The position numbers and the translations under genes were made by a program. From the NCBI GenBank assembly GCA_023390115.1, contig JAEWDM010000022.1:372001-436000 (forward strand): 64,000 nt of DNA. The letters run 5' to 3'. The notes under the pieces were generated by a model. The model worked only from the letters and a program-made list of their open reading frames with translations. It had not been told where the DNA came from and did not search any database. Position 1 is the first letter of the stretch, and each line of letters opens with the position of its first letter. Positions 1-9,243 of this stretch are shown here, one piece after another. Source of the stretch: Bacillota bacterium. Its GTDB lineage: Bacteria > Bacillota > Clostridia > Acetivibrionales > DSM-27016.

Positions 1-207
1 CAGCTTATTTTTGGGCTTATGAATGCCTGGAGTATCTATAAATATCATTTGTGAGCTTTCATCCGTAACAACCGTTTTAATTGCATTTCTGGTTGTCTGA
101 GGCTTATTTGAAATAATGGCAATCTTTTCTCCGGCAAGCTTATTAAGAAGGGTGGACTTTCCTACATTCGGCCTGCCTACTATACTTACAAAACCTGACT
201 TAAACAT
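1..207 (-). CDS. era: GTPase Era, N-terminal part (runs off the left edge)
   Basis: Sixty-nine codons are visible, starting with ATG at 207 and continuing past base 1. The peptide opens MFKSGFVSIVGRPNVGKST, with the P-loop GRPNVGKST (G1), the switch region KPQTTRN (G2) and DTPGIHKP (G3), the pattern of Era. Era is a GTPase that binds the 3' end of 16S rRNA during 30S maturation. It lies directly downstream of cdd, the usual Firmicutes order. A GGAGG sits upstream of the start but about 12 nt away, longer than usual. The KH domain is outside the window. Confidence 0.95.
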   Translation of the reverse strand, partial: MFKSGFVSIVGRPNVGKSTLLNKLAGEKIAIISNKPQTTRNAIKTVVTDESSQMIFIDTPGIHKPKNKL

Positions 208-265
208 AAAGTATAAAAACCTCCAATTCATATATGGGTTATGCAGGGACTCGGCCTATGGCTTT

Positions 266-667
266 TTAAGTCAGCCCAAATGCCTGCGGAATAAGCTCAT
301 GAAGCTTATATACGGTATATTCCCCATTGCTTTTGCTGCATACTATATCCATTTCCCGATCTCCGAACTCCGCCAGCACCTGCCTGCATATGCCGCACGG
401 AAATACCGTCTTTTCACTGTCGCTTGCTATTGCGATAGCGGCAATTTTCCTGTCTCCGCAGGAAACTGCGCCAAATACTGCCGTCCTCTCCGCACAGCAG
501 GTCGCCCCATAGGAAGCATTCTCTATATTAGCTCCCGTATAAACCCTTCCCCCGGCTGTTATCAAGGCCGCTCCGACCTTAAAGCCCGAATATGGGGCAT
601 ACGCATGCTCCTTTGCACGGAATGCGTATTTCAGCAGAGCCCCATAATCAATGGTTTTATTATCCAT
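266..667 (-). CDS. cdd: Cytidine deaminase
   Basis: This protein of 133 residues has the usual length of the small tetrameric cytidine deaminases. It hydrolyses (deoxy)cytidine to (deoxy)uridine in pyrimidine salvage. The zinc site is visible: a Cys-Ala-Glu in NASYGATCCAERTA (catalytic Glu) and the PCGICRQ pair of cysteines about 35 residues later. The N-terminal YAPYSGFKVGAAL segment is the family substrate-binding region. An AGGGTG ribosome site precedes the ATG. It lies between dgkA and era in the same transcription direction, as in many Bacilli and Clostridia. Confidence 0.95.
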   Translation of the reverse strand: MDNKTIDYGALLKYAFRAKEHAYAPYSGFKVGAALITAGGRVYTGANIENASYGATCCAERTAVFGAVSCGDRKIAAIAIASDSEKTVFPCGICRQVLAEFGDREMDIVCSKSNGEYTVYKLHELIPQAFGLT

Positions 668-688
668 ATAAAATCACCCTCTATACGC

Positions 689-1390
689 TCAAAAATAAAA
701 TATCTGAAATAAAAGCAGTGTTATCAACGCTCCTATAATACTTCCCGCCGCAACCTCAACAAGGCTGTGTATCTTTGCCTCCAGCCTGCTTTGTACAACC
801 ATAAGCGCCAGAAGCAGGCAAAGAATGCTTACCCTGGCATTCATAGTAAGGAGCGAAACGGCAGTAGCCACAGAAAACGCGATAGCGGAGTGCCCGCTCG
901 GCATTCCTCCGCTTAAGGGACTTCCCCTTCCCATTAATGCCTTTAAAATTAAAACCAGTATTATAGTTATTACCAGAGCTATCGCCGTTATATGCATATG
1001 CGAGCCGGCTAATCTTTTCAAAGCAATCTCCAGATCAGTGCTGACCCTGTCAAAAAAAATGAAATATGCCACGACAAGGGATATGAATGCGGCAACAAGC
1101 ACTGCCCCTGCCGCTACATCCTTTACCACCTTTGCTTTCGGGTGGTATACGTCAACTATTATGTCCACTATGGCTTCAACCGCCGTGTTAAAAAGCTCAC
1201 AAATTATTACTATGCCTATGGTCAGGCATACTATGAGAAACTCCACTCTTGTAAGCTTGAAAAACAGGCTGAGCAAAAGCACGGAAACCGCCGCAGTGAT
1301 ATGTATTTTGATATTTCTCTCTTTTCTGACGGCATACATTATACCGCTTATGGCATTGTTAAAGCTGTCTATCAAATTCTTATTTTTCAT
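689..1390 (-). CDS. dgkA: Undecaprenol/diacylglycerol kinase fused to a PAP2 phosphatase
   Basis: The protein has two membrane modules. The first ~120 residues are a DagK-type lipid kinase with three membrane segments and the ICELFNTAVEAIVD signature. The last ~100 residues are a PAP2 phosphatase-like domain with GMPSGHSA and SRLEAKIHSLVEV motifs, matching the family histidines in SGH and a late SR..IH. In Gram-positives the kinase recycles undecaprenol for cell-wall synthesis. Fusion of kinase and lipid phosphatase domains is known in Firmicutes, and both activities would act on lipid carriers at the membrane. I chose the ATG at 1390; an upstream TTG at 1414 would add eight residues. Neither start has a strong ribosome site. 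Confidence 0.9.
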   Translation of the reverse strand: MKNKNLIDSFNNAISGIMYAVRKERNIKIHITAAVSVLLLSLFFKLTRVEFLIVCLTIGIVIICELFNTAVEAIVDIIVDVYHPKAKVVKDVAAGAVLVAAFISLVVAYFIFFDRVSTDLEIALKRLAGSHMHITAIALVITIILVLILKALMGRGSPLSGGMPSGHSAIAFSVATAVSLLTMNARVSILCLLLALMVVQSRLEAKIHSLVEVAAGSIIGALITLLLFQIFYF

Positions 1391-1419
1391 TATTAATACA
1401 CTTCTTAAAAACAATATTT

Positions 1420-1908
1420 TTATTTTCGCCTGCCAAGTCCCATCCTGTCAAGCACAGCCTCCTGCCTTTGAAACATTACTTCCTCTTCCCCCGGCTCATG
1501 GTCATAGCCTAAAAGGTGAAGCATACCGTGGGTTGTCAGAAAGGCCAGCTCTCTTTCAAAGGAATGCCCGTATTCCTCCGCCTGCCGTGCGGCAGTCTCA
1601 AGGGAAATTACTATATCCCCCAAAAGAATAAGGTTAGTGTCGGGATCGGTGTCAAACCCGTTTTCAAGCACCTTCCCATTGTACATATGAAGCATGGGAA
1701 AGGAGAGAACATCAGTCGGCTTATCCACATTTCTCTGCTCCTTGTTTATCTCCTGTATCGCATTATCATCCATAAGCAGAACACTTGTTTCGGAAGGCAT
1801 ATTAAAGTCCTCCGATTCAAGGCAAAGCTCTACAGCCCTCTCTATAATGGCATACATAGGCTCATCAATTTCAATTCTATCCTGAATATTCTCAATTAAT
1901 ACTGTCAT
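1420..1908 (-). CDS. ybeY: Endoribonuclease YbeY (rRNA maturation)
   Basis: YbeY is a single-strand endoribonuclease needed for 16S rRNA 3' processing and 70S quality control. The zinc motif H-x3-H-x5-H is visible in HGMLHLLGYDH near the C-terminus. The N-terminal region contains LMDDNAIQEINKEQRNVDKP and DVLSFP, both typical of the family. The 162-residue length is standard. The start overlaps the end of pgpH by 17 bp, implying translational coupling. Confidence 0.95.
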   Translation of the reverse strand: MTVLIENIQDRIEIDEPMYAIIERAVELCLESEDFNMPSETSVLLMDDNAIQEINKEQRNVDKPTDVLSFPMLHMYNGKVLENGFDTDPDTNLILLGDIVISLETAARQAEEYGHSFERELAFLTTHGMLHLLGYDHEPGEEEVMFQRQEAVLDRMGLGRRK

Positions 1909-4153
1909 TGCTAAGCTTCACACCCTCAGAAACAAATTTATTTTCACTTTCCGTATCCTCTTCTGCTTTTGCATTTGCAAGGCTGCCAGCCTTCATTTTT
2001 ATTTCAGGATACTCCTCCCTTTCATGGAAAAGACCGCTCAATACCTTCATAAAGCTTCTCGCAGTGTCATCAAGATCCTTTAAGGTGAGATCGCATTGAT
2101 CCAGCTGACCGTCGTCCAGCTTGTCCTTAATGATTTTTCTTACGAGGCCTTCTATTTTCCCTTCAGTTTTGTCAACCATCGATCTGACGGCAGCCTCAAC
2201 AGAATCGGCAAGCATAACCACAGCAGCCTCCTTTGTGCATGGCTTGGGTCCTTCATACCTGAAATTTTCCGGCTTTACCTCCTCGCCCTTCTCGCCCTTT
2301 TTTGCCTTATGGTAAAAATATGCGACCAGAGTGGTGCCATGGTGCTGGCTGATAATATCTCTTACTACCAATGGTATTTTGTATTTTTTTGCTATTTCAG
2401 CGCCGTCGCCCGTATGGGCTGTTATAACCAGAGTACTTAAATTAGCCGTCATCCTGTCATGGGGATTGTCGGAAAGCTGGTTCTCCTTAAAAAAGTTGGG
2501 CCTTTTAAGCTTGCCTATATCATGGAAATATGCTCCGACTCTTGCGAGCAAGGCATTCCCTCCTATCGCCTCCGTGGCCACCTCCGCCATATTTCCTACC
2601 ATAAGGCTGTGATGATAGGTTCCCGGAGCCTCCATCAGCAGTCTCTTTATAAGCGGCTGGTTAGGGTTGGCAAGCTCAAGAAGCCTTAAGGGTGTTATGA
2701 CATTAAAAATACTCTCCCAAAAAGGCATTGTCCCTATAGTCAGTATAATTGATAAAAGACCGTTGATAAACACCACTATGGAATCAGTGATAATATCCTG
2801 ATAGGTATGCTTGTCTATTATTCCAAGCGATACAATTATAAGTACATTGAGAAAGGCTATTTTTACCCCTGACATAAAAAGCTGGTTTCTTTGATTTGCT
2901 TTAGATACAATGAAAGGAGAAAAGGTTCCGCTTATCAGGTTTATGTAAATAAAGCTCATATCTCCCTTTATCATAAGCGAAACGGCTATTGTCAAAACAA
3001 AATTCACTATTATGGCCAGCTTTAAATCCAGTAAAATAGAAATGAGCATACCTGCCATAAGCATGGGAATTAAGAGTCCCGAGTGCTGGTAAACATCCTT
3101 TGCAAAGCCGTAGGCCCCTCTTGAAATAACAAGTATAAGCATAATAACAACATACAGCAGCAGCATGTCATTTTTGCTGCTCAAATGCTTTCTGCAAAAA
3201 TGGTTCATGTACAGCACCAGTAAAAGAGACAGCATGAGCAGCACTATGAGGATACCCCCCGCAAGGGCAAAGTCAAAGCTGCTTTCCTCAAGCAGGTTAA
3301 GCTCTTTTAGAAGCTCATATTTTTCCTTGGTAACAATTTCGTTTATCCCCAGTATTCTTTCGTCCTTTTTTATCATTACCTTTTTATTGTTAATGACATC
3401 GTTGTAAGCTTCATTTCTGAGCTCTTCAGTCAGGGTATAGTCTACGGCCTTATTGGGCTTCAGTATTTTTCTTATAAGCGCGTTGCCTATGTTTTTAAAT
3501 TCCTGCCTGAGCTCTGTTGCCTCAAAATTATTCTGGGCGTCAATTATCTGCTGCGCAAGATTATCCGCGGTGATATCCTTTGTTATCGCACTCGATACAA
3601 TATACTCGGTAATATCCTTAAAGCTGTTGATCTCATCCTTTTCAGCCTTTATAAGCGTCATTACCTGCTCATGTGCAAGGTTCAGCCCAAAGTCCTTCAG
3701 CTTGGCCTCCAGATCGACAGAGGCCACATTTCTTTCAGCCTCAAGCTGCCTGCCATAATTTTTGGAGGTTCTGGTTATGCCTTGATTCTGAAGGCTTTCC
3801 TCAATACCCTCCCTGGATTCCTCAACAATTTTTATAAATCTTCCCGCCTCGTTGCGCACCTCAATAGCAGCACCCTTTATCTCTGTCATTGAAGCAGGAA
3901 CGGCATCCGCCGCCTTTTGTGCATTTTGCTTTGTCTTGTTCTTGTCCTCTACGTCCCTGTTGGATAAAATATTATATTTTGACGCTTCTCCGAGAGTAAG
4001 CTTATATTTTTTGGGAGCCGCACCGCTTTCTATTATAATAAACGCAAAAATAATAGTAAGTATTCCCAGTGCAATTCTCTGGAACCTTCTGTCTTTAAAG
4101 TGCCTTTTTATATTTTTTAGGATATTTTCATCCTTCTGTTTTAAAGAGAACAT
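1892..4153 (-). CDS. pgpH: PgpH-type 7TM-HD family c-di-AMP phosphodiesterase
   Basis: The protein is 753 residues. It has an N-terminal membrane anchor (about residues 28-45), a large extracellular 7TMR-HDED domain to about residue 285, seven membrane segments to about 470, and a cytoplasmic HD domain. The metal-binding motifs GTYHHSLMV, GAYFHDIGKL and ISQHHGTTL are intact. Listerial PgpH hydrolyses c-di-AMP, so that is the likely reaction here. The start ATG is preceded by GGAGGG. The gene sits between phoH and ybeY, the normal Firmicutes arrangement (yqfF in Bacillus). Confidence 0.93.
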   Translation of the reverse strand: MFSLKQKDENILKNIKRHFKDRRFQRIALGILTIIFAFIIIESGAAPKKYKLTLGEASKYNILSNRDVEDKNKTKQNAQKAADAVPASMTEIKGAAIEVRNEAGRFIKIVEESREGIEESLQNQGITRTSKNYGRQLEAERNVASVDLEAKLKDFGLNLAHEQVMTLIKAEKDEINSFKDITEYIVSSAITKDITADNLAQQIIDAQNNFEATELRQEFKNIGNALIRKILKPNKAVDYTLTEELRNEAYNDVINNKKVMIKKDERILGINEIVTKEKYELLKELNLLEESSFDFALAGGILIVLLMLSLLLVLYMNHFCRKHLSSKNDMLLLYVVIMLILVISRGAYGFAKDVYQHSGLLIPMLMAGMLISILLDLKLAIIVNFVLTIAVSLMIKGDMSFIYINLISGTFSPFIVSKANQRNQLFMSGVKIAFLNVLIIVSLGIIDKHTYQDIITDSIVVFINGLLSIILTIGTMPFWESIFNVITPLRLLELANPNQPLIKRLLMEAPGTYHHSLMVGNMAEVATEAIGGNALLARVGAYFHDIGKLKRPNFFKENQLSDNPHDRMTANLSTLVITAHTGDGAEIAKKYKIPLVVRDIISQHHGTTLVAYFYHKAKKGEKGEEVKPENFRYEGPKPCTKEAAVVMLADSVEAAVRSMVDKTEGKIEGLVRKIIKDKLDDGQLDQCDLTLKDLDDTARSFMKVLSGLFHEREEYPEIKMKAGSLANAKAEEDTESENKFVSEGVKLSNDSIN

Positions 4154-4195
4154 TAACTTCCCTCCTGTTAAAATAGCAGCAAAAACTACAGGAAT

Positions 4196-5191
4196 TTACT
4201 TTTTTTGCTTATTTTTATTGTCAAAGGCCTGGTATGCCAGTATTATTCTTTGAACCAGCTCATGTCTTACCACGTCTTTATCCGAAAGGTATATAAACTC
4301 CATCCCCTTTATCCCTTTCAGAATTTCCTGTACTTCCTTTAAACCTGATTTTTTATCTCCCGAAAGGTCTACCTGCGTAATATCTCCTGTAATTACAGCC
4401 TTCGAACCAAAGCCTATTCGCGTCAGAAACATCTTCATTTGTTCGGGAGTAGTGTTCTGCGCCTCATCCAGAATAATGAATGAATCGTCAAGCGTTCTTC
4501 CTCTCATATATGCAAGCGGCGCAACCTCAATCATGCCCTTTTCAAGATACTTCTGATAACTTTCGGCACCCATTATTTCATATAATGAATCATATAACGG
4601 GCGAAGATACGGATCAACCTTGTTTTGCAAGTCCCCCGGAAGAAATCCAAGCTTTTCTCCCGCCTCTACGGCAGGACGGGTTAAAATTATTCTGTCAACC
4701 TCTTTGTTTTTAAATGCCGTAACGGCCATTGCCACTGCAAGAAAGGTCTTACCCGTACCCGCAGGGCCTATTCCAAAGACAATATCATTTTGCTTTATTG
4801 CATCCACGTAGAGCTTTTGTCCGTGTGTTTTATACTTTATCTGTCTTCCCTTAGCCGTGAGGCAAATATATTCGCCAAGGTAAGAATCCGCTTTTTCAAG
4901 CTGCCCATCATCCGCCAGCCGCAGGAGGTAGCTTACATTTTGCTTTGTTATCGTATCGCCCCTGCCCGCAATGTCTGCAAGCCTCTTGATTACCATGCGC
5001 GCCTTCTCTGCCGCCTCGGAATTCCCCACTATTCTCATAATATTGTCTCTGGAAATCACCTTTACGCCAAGTCCCTCTTCAATAACACGCATATTTTCAT
5101 CAAAATTTCCGAACAGGTTCATTGCATGCTCAATTTTGTCAAGTTCAACAGTTTTTTCAGCATTGCCGCCTTGCTCCAAGTTATTGGCCAA
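4196..5191 (-). CDS. phoH: PhoH-like ATPase (YbeZ family)
   Basis: The 331-residue cytoplasmic ATPase has Walker A GPAGTGKT near residue 145 and Walker B FIILDEAQN, followed by the sensor segment GDITQVDL. These are the PhoH/YbeZ hallmarks. The family is predicted to act with YbeY on RNA, and the gene lies two genes upstream of ybeY here. Translation starts at a TTG (5191): AGGAGG lies seven bases before it and no ATG is suitably placed. It abuts yqfD directly. Confidence 0.94.
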   Translation of the reverse strand: MANNLEQGGNAEKTVELDKIEHAMNLFGNFDENMRVIEEGLGVKVISRDNIMRIVGNSEAAEKARMVIKRLADIAGRGDTITKQNVSYLLRLADDGQLEKADSYLGEYICLTAKGRQIKYKTHGQKLYVDAIKQNDIVFGIGPAGTGKTFLAVAMAVTAFKNKEVDRIILTRPAVEAGEKLGFLPGDLQNKVDPYLRPLYDSLYEIMGAESYQKYLEKGMIEVAPLAYMRGRTLDDSFIILDEAQNTTPEQMKMFLTRIGFGSKAVITGDITQVDLSGDKKSGLKEVQEILKGIKGMEFIYLSDKDVVRHELVQRIILAYQAFDNKNKQKK

Positions 5192-6388
5192 TCAGCTTCC
5201 TCCTATCTTTTGTTCTATTCCTATGTCTTCGATGCATTCTACCATTACATTGACCTCCATACCGCCGTCTTCCTTTTCTATAACCTGTACATCCCTTTTT
5301 ACTATCTCCGCCTCCTCCGGAATATCCTCCGAGGCCTTATCATATGCTTCATCCTCTGCGGCCTTCTGTGCCTCCTCAAGCCCTATATTTTTTTTGACAA
5401 GCTTATTCTCGTTATACGTATCCACTATAATACCGATAGGTAATACCATATCCTCTCCCACTGAAATCCTTTTTTTGATCTCCTCCTTTTCGTACTCGTT
5501 ATATGGAACAGTTTTGTGAAAGAGCTTAAATTCCTTTGAAAAAAGCACAAGCGTATAATTGCTCATTTTTTCCCCTGTGCTTGCCTTTTCTTCAATCACA
5601 TCCCTTACAGCAGCCGAGCCTTCATACCAGGTAGTCGCAAAAACCTCACCCGACGCATGTACAAGCTTTGTTCCCACTTCCTTGTTTTCGCTTGTAACAC
5701 TTCCTGAAATGAGCAACTGCCCACGTTTAACAGTATCCCCCGCCTTAACCTCCTGCTGTCCTATTTTTGCATAAACCGATTTTATAACCGCATCCCTGTA
5801 TGCAATTATATTGCAGGGCTCCGCCGAAGGAATAAGCTCGGGAGGCGCGACTCTTTCAACAACCCTTACCTTTACCTTGGTGCCCTTTATTGAAACCCCT
5901 ACCCATGCCAGTTCCTTTACATCAATCATGAGGCTGCTCACCACATCCCCCGTATCTATACTGTACTTAAGCCCGCCCTGCTTTACTCCGTACTCGGCAA
6001 GCTTATCTATCAGCACCCCGGTATCTATTTTTTCATTTCCCGTGACTTCTATGGCCCAAATAAATGATGTAAATATATAAAATAAAATAATAAAGGCAAA
6101 AGCACCCGCAACAAAGGTTTTTCTGTGCTTATACCTGTTAAGAACAAAGGGCAGCCCCTTTTTCTCAACTATCTCCACGCGGCAGCCTGTTTTTTTTGCT
6201 ATCGGCCTGAGCATTTTAAAGCCTCTTATGCTGACGTTAAGCCTCATTGTACAGTCCTTCTGCCGTTTAATGCCCCATAAAAAAACCTGCCTGTGTATAC
6301 ATATATTTATAAATTTTTCTAAAAAATATCCTTCAACTACTATAATAACATATCCCCGCGTATAATTCCATAATCTCAAAAGCAACAT
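5192..6388 (-). CDS. yqfD: Sporulation protein YqfD
   Basis: YqfD is a mother-cell sporulation membrane protein of unknown biochemical role. The N-terminal stretch GYFLEKFINICIHRQVFLWG and the following MRLNVSIRGFKML are typical. One membrane segment follows KHRKTFVAGAFAFIILFYIF, and the long C-terminal part carries repeated beta-rich sequence. The ATG at 6388 has GGGGGAG five bases upstream and keeps the conserved N-terminal block, so it is preferred over the internal Met 48. It is coupled to yqfC upstream and phoH downstream. Confidence 0.93.
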   Translation of the reverse strand: MLLLRLWNYTRGYVIIVVEGYFLEKFINICIHRQVFLWGIKRQKDCTMRLNVSIRGFKMLRPIAKKTGCRVEIVEKKGLPFVLNRYKHRKTFVAGAFAFIILFYIFTSFIWAIEVTGNEKIDTGVLIDKLAEYGVKQGGLKYSIDTGDVVSSLMIDVKELAWVGVSIKGTKVKVRVVERVAPPELIPSAEPCNIIAYRDAVIKSVYAKIGQQEVKAGDTVKRGQLLISGSVTSENKEVGTKLVHASGEVFATTWYEGSAAVRDVIEEKASTGEKMSNYTLVLFSKEFKLFHKTVPYNEYEKEEIKKRISVGEDMVLPIGIIVDTYNENKLVKKNIGLEEAQKAAEDEAYDKASEDIPEEAEIVKRDVQVIEKEDGGMEVNVMVECIEDIGIEQKIGGS

Positions 6389-6406
6389 TTGAACTCCCCC
6401 GGAAAA

Positions 6407-6727
6407 TTACTCTAAAAACTCAAGTCCTTTTATCCTTCCCTCAACCATTATGTCCTCTGAGGTTATTTCCTTAATCGTCAGCATCTCTCCCATTATCCTG
6501 ATAATTCCTGTGCCTGTATTTATTCTTATCCTGACGGTTTCATATTCAATTATTCCCTTATAATTTTCTATAACCAAATTTTTGTTTCCAAGCATGGTCA
6601 GCCTCGGCACATTCAGTACAACTTCCTTCGGCAGCTCCAGAATTTCCGTCATTTTTTCCTTAATATTAATTTTACGGCTTTCCTTGCCTTTCTTCCTTTT
6701 AGCTCTATCCGGCCCTTCACGAGGCAT
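6407..6727 (-). CDS. yqfC: Sporulation protein YqfC (YabP/YqfC family)
   Basis: This is a 106-residue member of the YabP/YqfC family, which is expressed in the mother cell during sporulation. Recognisable segments are EILELPKEVVLNVPRLTMLG and GIIRIMGEMLTIKEI, the family core. The lysine/arginine-rich N-terminal 25 residues are an extension. GGGGG lies six bases before the ATG. The gene starts the run yqfC-yqfD-phoH-pgpH-ybeY-dgkA-cdd-era. Confidence 0.93.
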   Translation of the reverse strand: MPREGPDRAKRKKGKESRKINIKEKMTEILELPKEVVLNVPRLTMLGNKNLVIENYKGIIEYETVRIRINTGTGIIRIMGEMLTIKEITSEDIMVEGRIKGLEFLE

Positions 6728-6746
6728 GGTAATCCCCCTTATATTT

Positions 6747-7679
6747 TCAATTCTTAATCAGGCTTTCGGGGTCGCCTATCTCATATCCGCTTTGGCGTGC
6801 GTCCTTAATTATCATATCAAGGGCATCGGCATTGTCCTTTGATACCGCATGTAAAAGCAATATTGCACCATTATGAAGATTTTTCATAACAATGTTGCGG
6901 GCATAGTCCGCTCCTCTTACCTTATCCCTGTGCCAGTCATCGTACGCAAAGCTCCAGAACATATTGCAATATCCCAGCTTTTGGGATATATACAATGTCC
7001 TCTCGCTATACTCTCCCTTAGGAGGCCTTAAGAATCTCATATGCTTTCCGAACTTCTCATGAAAGGCTCTATCCAAGCCTACAAGCTCTTCTTCAACCTG
7101 TGCGTCGCTAAGACCCGGAAGACTGGGGTGGTGTATTGTATGATTTCCCACCTCATGCCCTTCCTCTACCATTCTTCTGACTAAATCCTGGTGCTGGCTA
7201 AGATAAGGTCCGGTAATAAAAAATATTGCCTTAACCTTGTTTTGGGCCAATACATCAAGTATTTTAGGAGTATACCCGTTTTCATAGCCTTCATCAAAGG
7301 TAAGAAATATTTCTTTTGAGCCGGTATTTCCAAGGTACAGTCCGCCATATTTCGAAAGCAGCTCAGGCGCGCCCGGATCTGCGTCGGGTATCTGATTGTC
7401 CGTCTTTCTTGCTATGCCCCAGCATAGCAGTTTATTGTTGCTCTGGCCATCCTGCCATATTTCTATCACGTTGCTGACTGCGCTGTGCGCTCCGTCTTCG
7501 CCCTCATCCCCGGACAGTCTCCCGCTTACTTCCTCACTGAAATCCACATCGCTCTCATTTATAGAGTATACGCCCCCAAGATCGCTGAGCTGCATTTGTA
7601 TCGTATTATTCCGGCAGGCTGCAAAAGTCCCTGCAAAGCACAGGAGTGCAAATAACAATATATATATTTTTTTTATCAT
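6747..7679 (-). CDS. PdaA-like polysaccharide deacetylase lipoprotein
   Basis: The protein belongs to the NodB-type deacetylases that remove acetyl groups from peptidoglycan sugars. The sequence FLTFDEGYENGYTPKIL carries the catalytic Asp-Glu pair (DEGYE, as in PdaA muramic-acid deacetylases), and GNHTIHHPSLPGLS carries the metal-binding H-x4-H. The start is the ATG at 7679, with GGAGG seven bases upstream; an earlier start at 7697 lacks a ribosome site. The N-terminus MIKKIYILLFALLCFAG ends in TFAAC, a plausible lipobox. PdaA enzymes make muramic-delta-lactam in spore cortex, a reasonable role here but inferred only from family membership. Confidence 0.87.
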   Translation of the reverse strand: MIKKIYILLFALLCFAGTFAACRNNTIQMQLSDLGGVYSINESDVDFSEEVSGRLSGDEGEDGAHSAVSNVIEIWQDGQSNNKLLCWGIARKTDNQIPDADPGAPELLSKYGGLYLGNTGSKEIFLTFDEGYENGYTPKILDVLAQNKVKAIFFITGPYLSQHQDLVRRMVEEGHEVGNHTIHHPSLPGLSDAQVEEELVGLDRAFHEKFGKHMRFLRPPKGEYSERTLYISQKLGYCNMFWSFAYDDWHRDKVRGADYARNIVMKNLHNGAILLLHAVSKDNADALDMIIKDARQSGYEIGDPESLIKN

Positions 7680-7702
7680 TGAAATACCTCCAAACAACTA
7701 TG

Positions 7703-7760
7703 AAAAATCCCGGATCAAGGTGCAAAAAATGCTCTTTATCGTTTGTGCACCGCTCCGGGA
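7703..7760 (-). terminator. Rho-independent terminator after the DUF881 pair
   Basis: On the minus strand an imperfect hairpin pairs TCCCGGA with TCCGGGA and, inside, GGTGCA with TGCACC. It is followed by ATTTTTC. It would end the DUF881 transcript before the deacetylase gene. Confidence 0.7.
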
Positions 7761-7819
7761 GTTTATTTTCACCTATAAATATATATATTGCCGTCGCCTC
7801 GAAAAAATAACAAATGCTT

Positions 7820-8518
7820 TTACTTTACAGGCTGAAGAAGGTTTGTCTTAAATACCGAACCGTCATCCCTCACCTTGGGTATGATAATCTCATCAGCCTT
7901 TTCTATTTTAACCTTCAGGCCATAGTTTTCAAGCGTTTCAACCACTCCGTCTATTATCCTTAATGTATGCTCAACCTTTTCAGGCTCCGCTATTGCCTTT
8001 ATTACAAAGGGAGGCCTCATCTGTGTCTGGTTTATCATAATATAATTTCCGGCTACTCTGACCTCGCTCATGGCGACTATTCTCTCCTCATTTACAGAAA
8101 TGGCCTGGACATCCGAGGCTCTGAGCTCATTCAAAACAGCGAGAATATCAGTATCGCTTACATAGGAATCCTCTGCCTGTATTGTGATGATAAGACCCTT
8201 TCCTTTGACATCAACAAGCCCGGCTATTATTCTGACCCTGTCCAGCTCGTTTTTTAAGGCCTCTGTTTCTCCGCTTATGTTTCCTCTTGTCTTTTCATAT
8301 TCCATGTTTTCGGCTTTCAGCTCTTCATTTCTTTTGACCAGCCCGTCATTGGTTTTTCTGAGTGCAATAAGCTCGTCATTTAAGTCCTCAAGCCTTTTGT
8401 TATTTGTGCTGGCGACCTGCTGGTTATAATTTACGCTTTTGAACTGAAGAGCCAGCATAGTGCCCAGAAGTATACAGACCAGGGCTAATGCTATATTGGT
8501 ATAGGTTTTAATTTTCAT
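7820..8518 (-). CDS. DUF881 family membrane-anchored coiled-coil protein (first of pair, YlxW/YlxX-like)
   Basis: The 232-residue protein has an N-terminal membrane segment (about residues 8-25), a coiled coil (about 35-85, rich in Glu, Leu and Lys), and a conserved C-terminal DUF881 domain beginning near GLVDVKGKGLIITIQ. The family is linked to the division gene cluster in Bacillus (ylxW/ylxX), but its function is unknown. The gene overlaps its paralogue upstream by 4 bp, so the two are co-translated. Confidence 0.85.
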   Translation of the reverse strand: MKIKTYTNIALALVCILLGTMLALQFKSVNYNQQVASTNNKRLEDLNDELIALRKTNDGLVKRNEELKAENMEYEKTRGNISGETEALKNELDRVRIIAGLVDVKGKGLIITIQAEDSYVSDTDILAVLNELRASDVQAISVNEERIVAMSEVRVAGNYIMINQTQMRPPFVIKAIAEPEKVEHTLRIIDGVVETLENYGLKVKIEKADEIIIPKVRDDGSVFKTNLLQPVK

Positions 8519-9243
8519 TTCTTCGCTACCTCCAAGCTCGTAATCAATTTACTCATCTCATAGCTGTATTTCTCTATTACAATATCGTTTGACTTGCTTA
8601 TTTCAACTTTTATGTCAAAGCTCCTCATTTCATTTACCTTGGGGCTTTGCTCCACTCCTGCCGACAATAGCTCGGGATCCCCTATGGCTTTAATTTCATA
8701 GGGTACGGGATGCCTGTTTTTGTTAATTCTTATATTGGGTCCGGCACAAACCTGCTCACTTGTGGCAATAAGCCTCTCTCCGTTTATGGATATGGCTTGA
8801 GCTCCCGCTTTTTTGAGCTCGTTAATCACGGAGTATACATCCTGATCATGAATTATAAGGAAATTGGGATTATCTATTTCTCTGGCCGGAGCATCGTCAA
8901 GCTTTATAATAATACCCCTTCCCCTTACATCACTTAGGCCTGATATGAGCTTTAAGCGCCCTATTTCATTCGCCATATATTTCAAATAATCATTCTGTCT
9001 TGCGTTATCCTCAAAGCCCTTTAAGTATTCGTCCTTTTTTTTCTCATTTTCATTAATCTGCAGCTTCAAATCCTCAGTTCTCTTTTTTTCCTCCTCCAGA
9101 AGAGCCCTGTACTGCTCCAGCCTTACTTCTGCGGAGGTTTTCTGCTTATTGACATTGAGTATGGTTCTTGCCTGCATTGATACTAATACCCCAAGAAGCA
9201 GAAATGCCAGAAAGAAAATAAATTTTTTATCTATACGGTACAT
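8515..9243 (-). CDS. DUF881 family membrane-anchored coiled-coil protein (second of pair)
   Basis: This is a paralogue of the neighbouring DUF881 protein with the same layout: MYRIDKKFIFFLAFLLLG membrane anchor, coiled coil with EEEKKRTEDL-type heptads, and a DUF881 domain starting near LSDVRGRGIIIKL. I chose the ATG at 9243, which has a GGAG just upstream and begins at the membrane anchor; the reading frame extends to 9351 but without a good start. The tandem arrangement matches ylxW/ylxX. Function unknown. Confidence 0.85.
   Translation of the reverse strand: MYRIDKKFIFFLAFLLLGVLVSMQARTILNVNKQKTSAEVRLEQYRALLEEEKKRTEDLKLQINENEKKKDEYLKGFEDNARQNDYLKYMANEIGRLKLISGLSDVRGRGIIIKLDDAPAREIDNPNFLIIHDQDVYSVINELKKAGAQAISINGERLIATSEQVCAGPNIRINKNRHPVPYEIKAIGDPELLSAGVEQSPKVNEMRSFDIKVEISKSNDIVIEKYSYEMSKLITSLEVAKK

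Noticed and set aside
825..1631. Long plus-strand open frame opposite dgkA and ybeY
   Set aside because: It is the antisense shadow of two well-recognised genes and has no ribosome site or family pattern.
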